Shown here: one piece after another, positions 60,891 through 64,000 of the stretch | Layout of the letters: each line of letters begins with the position of its first letter | Numbering within the stretch: position 1 is the first letter of the stretch | NCBI GenBank assembly: GCA_013397695.1 | Contig: VYZI01000012.1 | Coordinates: 5,964,372 to 6,028,371, forward strand | Source: Centropus unirufus | Lineage: Eukaryota > Chordata > Aves > Cuculiformes > Centropidae | Length of the DNA: 64,000 nucleotides | Direction: 5' to 3' | Notes under the pieces: generated by a model | The model's database searches: none | Told to the model about the DNA's origin: nothing | Seen by the model: only the letters and a program-made list of their open reading frames with translations | Program-made: the position numbers and the translations under genes

Positions 60891-63449
60891 CTAGAGGAAG
60901 ACAAACAGTACCCAGTTTGTACGATGTATTCTCGAGGCACAAATAGTATTCCAGATGCAGAAACTCTGATAATCAAATTAAAACTAATTGTTCAAACTCT
61001 TAATGAAAAATGCTTTAAAACCATGACAAAACCATGAGACATATTTGCATTCTAAAATGTCAGTTACAAAAGAGAACAAATTATTTTTAATTACACCCCT
61101 ATAATCTCTTTGCAAGGGCTTACAAGAATGAAATCAGCCTAAGACATGATGTATAAACACTTAGCTCCACACTAGTTTAGTATTTAAGGCATCAAAATAC
61201 CTACTTGCAGAGAGCACTCAGGCAGGCACTTAATTTTAAACATGTGCTTAAAGTCAACAGTATTCAAGTATTTGCTCAAATGCCATCCTAAATGAAGGCG
61301 TGCAAAATACTTATAAGTACTTTGTTTCCTGCCTGAGAAATGAAGAAGTGTGTGTTACATATTAGAAATTTGAGTTATTAATTCCAATTTTCACCAAGTG
61401 ATGCTAAAAAGAGCACGCAGTTATATACTCAAGCAAAAGAATAATCAGGACAAAAACTTAAACTAATGTAAGAGCGTTGGATATTTTTTTAAAGTATTTA
61501 CCAAAGGTACTTGTTCATGTTTTAGCTTTTTCCCAATTACTGAATTTCACTACTAAGACATTTCTCAGAATTCCTCATTAGAAGGATAATTTCCTGAAGG
61601 AATGCTTCACTTTACCATTTTATTCTCATGGAAGTCTTAAGCAACTGACTCTATAGAACCATACATTGTGAATGTGCTTTTAGATATTTTATATATAAAA
61701 GCATATATCTGTTATTTTACATGTCATGGATAAATGAAGACACAACATATAAAAAGGTTTTTGTGCCTCAATTGAAACAGCCTGCTCTTTTCTCCAGTCC
61801 CTTCCCTATTGTTTATTTTCACAATTGTTTTACAGAGAGAGAAGAGAGCAGATTGGGAAAAGCAGTAAACAAGGCTGAACAGAGAGGAAAGCAGGAATCT
61901 GAATCCTGAGAAGACTGACAAAATCTCTCCCAGAGTGGTAAGCAAAACGTGGCAGGCATTTGAATATGGGACTTATTATCCTGTCTTTCTTTAGCTGCCT
62001 AGAAGCAAAGTGCTTGTTTACAAATTCCTTGTGCAGTTTAATTTTTATTTTATTTTTTACTGCCAGAGCCTCCAAAGAGGGGAATGTGGATGAGAAAATC
62101 CATTTAAATCTGGCTGAACTCGGAAGCACACAGCAGCTGCTGGGAAGGGCTGACCCTACTGCCGACACCTTCCCAGCTGGACTGGCAAGTCCCATCATCG
62201 AAGGGGCTGGGATTGTGTCTGGAATATATGCTGTGAAACCAGGAGTCTCCGAAGCGGTGCCTAAAGGCTGCCAAGGCTCAATAACCAAATGGACCAGCCT
62301 GGAAAGCACTCGGGGAGGACTGTTCATGGAGGGTGGAAATGCTGGCAGATTGCATCATAATTTGATGTAACAGAATAGCAGGAAGAAAAAAGCTTTAGCT
62401 AAACATCAGAAATTAACAGAGGAAATGAACAAAATGCATGCCAAACCCCAAGATGGCACGTCAACTATTCAGTAACATATAATATCCAATTAAAAGACAT
62501 TTTAATTTACTGTCGTATCCCGCACCTCCCCCACTCCCCAAGTTATTCTTGGTTTTAAATTGACTGAATGCATGCAGAGGGATTTTACTTCTCCCCACTG
62601 AGATTATTAGCAATTATAACTTTCAGAACATATCGGTTTAAATAAAATTATTGTTTGCAGATGTTTTCCAATTCCTGGAACTGACAGCTTCTCAGTGGAT
62701 GTTTCATCGCTTTCAGAGCCTCGGTTGGTCTAAAGCAGGAGAACGAAACTACAGTATCACAGTCCCAGAATGCCGATAGGAAAAGCAGTAAGGTAAATAT
62801 ATTCACTCTTTCCACAATCTCAAGAAATGATGCAAACACAGGCAAAAATCTTAAACTTCAGATTAGCCAAATTTGTATCGCCAGCTGGTAGGCAACAACA
62901 TGCACTCTGAATAGCTTGAAAATGCCTTGGAAAATGCCAGACCAGCACCTTGTGTGTGTTTGGATGCGCCTTAGAAAACTGTTGAAGCCTGTGTCCCAGC
63001 CCTCATCAGGCACTACAGACCAAGCACCCCCCTGTTCCCTTTAATAAGGTGTCCACGCTGATGACCTCAAAGGCAGCCTGACGAGGTACTGACAGCTGTA
63101 AGTGCAAACCAAATCTTTGCACCTTCTTAGTTTGGCTGAACGTCCTTCAGATCTTTAAGCATGCCCCATTATCCCTCAGATTTATTTCCCTCCATGGATT
63201 GTTGTTGCTTCTTAGCTTTTTTCCAATTACATCATCACAGCAACAAATATCGACTTACCAGCCAGTATTTTTAACAGATATCCAAATCATCTCAGCTTGT
63301 AAACCTAGCCTATGTGCCAAGACTTAGACGTAGGAGTGAAGTGTATACAAGTAAAGTTCATTCATGCAAAGAAAGCCCTTGAACCTTAGGTCAGTTTTGT
63401 TTCCACTATGAGACAGAAGCCAGTATGTTCAGCATCTGGACTACAGTAC
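60891..63449 (-). other. ARNT2: ARNT2 intron
   Basis: Bounded by a TTCAG/GTACTG donor at 63449 and a CTCTAG acceptor at 60891. A region around 61.8-62.4 kb is open on both strands, but neither frame resembles a known protein, so it is treated as intron. Confidence 0.85.
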
Positions 63450-63549
63450 CTGAAAGTCTTTCCCGAATGTCCTGGCTGAAATGGGCTTCCCTGTGAGTAA
63501 AGCTGCTGGCTTCCTGCTGTGGATGCAGATGCCATCATTTTTTTATCTG
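63450..63549 (-). CDS. ARNT2: ARNT2 coding exon (first in the window)
   Basis: 100 bases; reads DKKMMASASTAGSQQLYSQG and then SPFQPGHSGKTF, ending AG to make Ser with the next exon. The acceptor is a NAGNAG tandem, TGTAGCAG: use of the first AG gives this 100-base exon and the second gives 97 bases, one residue fewer, in the same frame. The frame runs without a stop into the next four exons, giving 212 residues in total. The upstream exons with the bHLH and PAS domains, which bind DNA and partner proteins such as SIM1 and HIF, are beyond the window. Confidence 0.92.
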
Positions 63550-64000
63550 CTACAAAAAGAAAAAAACAAATCACAGAAAGCGAAAAGTTTAGGGGACAAG
63601 AAAACAAAGGCAAAAGTATTTAATGAAAATCATAAAATACATATGTAGCAAGGACTGTTCTTCCCTCTTTAAAGCTTTATGAAGAAGGCCTGTGGAACCC
63701 ATTAAGAATGACACAAAAGGGCTATATGGGCAATTCAGTAAGGAAATAGAGGCACAGCTCGTTTGTGTCTACTTCATATCGTCCTCCCAGGATGTACCTC
63801 ATTAATGCTGTAGCTTGCATGGAACAGAACACTGGCCTGTGCCCTCCAGCCACGCTGCCCAGACCTTCCCTGTGCCCACTGGAAGCTGCTCCTGACCGTG
63901 CAGGCAGGAGTGGGGAAGGAGACGGGGCACGACCCTGACTGAGGCAGGGGGTGATGGGTGCATGTGACCCAGATACAGATTGGAAAGGGAAGTAAAGGTT
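63550..64000 (-). other. ARNT2: ARNT2 intron, part
   Basis: Intron sequence upstream of the first ARNT2 exon in the window. The pyrimidine tract before the acceptor (T-rich with scattered C on the minus strand) is strong. No exon was recognised to the window end. Confidence 0.8.

Noticed and set aside
61830..62370. Overlapping open frames on both strands (165 and 136 codons) in an ARNT2 intron
   Set aside because: Both strands are open at once and neither resembles a protein. The ARNT2 reading frame is complete without an extra exon here.
1..64000. CRISPR arrays, prophage or bacterial operon structure
   Set aside because: No regularly spaced repeats or bacterial gene layout; the window is clearly a vertebrate chromosome.

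Overview
The window is vertebrate nuclear DNA, most likely from a bird. The evidence is split genes with GT/AG introns, one strong CpG island, a CR1 LINE 3' end of avian/reptilian type, two tRNA-derived MIR-like SINE relics and otherwise low repeat content. A turtle or crocodilian cannot be excluded from the sequence alone. Nothing looks prokaryotic: no operons, no CRISPR, no rRNA and no intact tRNA gene. Most open frames longer than 60 codons are chance frames in noncoding DNA.

Two protein-coding genes are recognised, both on the minus strand, so transcription runs from high to low coordinates. At the right end lie the last five coding exons of ARNT2 (bHLH-PAS factor): 63549-63450, 60890-60752, 58678-58513, 56398-56262 and 53848-53750. 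They join in phase without a break into the C-terminal 212 residues plus stop. A long 3' UTR probably runs to about 49.1 kb. The bHLH and PAS exons lie beyond position 64000. At 19539-19007 is coding exon 1 of ABHD17C (depalmitoylating serine hydrolase), with a CpG-island promoter up to about 20.7 kb. The remaining exons, which carry the catalytic Ser, Asp and His, were not found between 1 and 19006 and should lie beyond position 1. The order ARNT2 then ABHD17C, head to tail on one strand, is the arrangement known on human chromosome 15q25.

Layout: 1-19006, ABHD17C intron 1, AT-rich and without recognisable exons; 19007-20720, ABHD17C first exon, 5' flank and CpG island; about 20.7-49.1 kb, intergenic DNA with an old inverted CR1 relic (28.8-29.6 kb), a younger CR1 3' end (40.7-41.1 kb), a MIR-like SINE (42.66-42.85 kb), a perfect inverted-repeat pair (27.09-27.14 kb) and a 14-base assembly gap (31277-31290); 49.1-53.75 kb, probable ARNT2 3' UTR; 53.75-64.0 kb, ARNT2 terminal exons and introns, with a second MIR-like relic near 59.4 kb.

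The two genes do not work in a shared pathway. ARNT2 is a nuclear dimerisation partner for SIM1, HIF and NPAS-type factors. ABHD17C is a membrane-tethered protein depalmitoylase. Both are active in neurons, but the sequence itself shows no joint function. I did not find a convincing novel system. The best leads are small: a NAGNAG acceptor in ARNT2, a tandem repeat just upstream of the last ARNT2 acceptor, a 16-bp palindrome in the intergenic region, and a CpG island reaching 1.2 kb upstream of the ABHD17C start.
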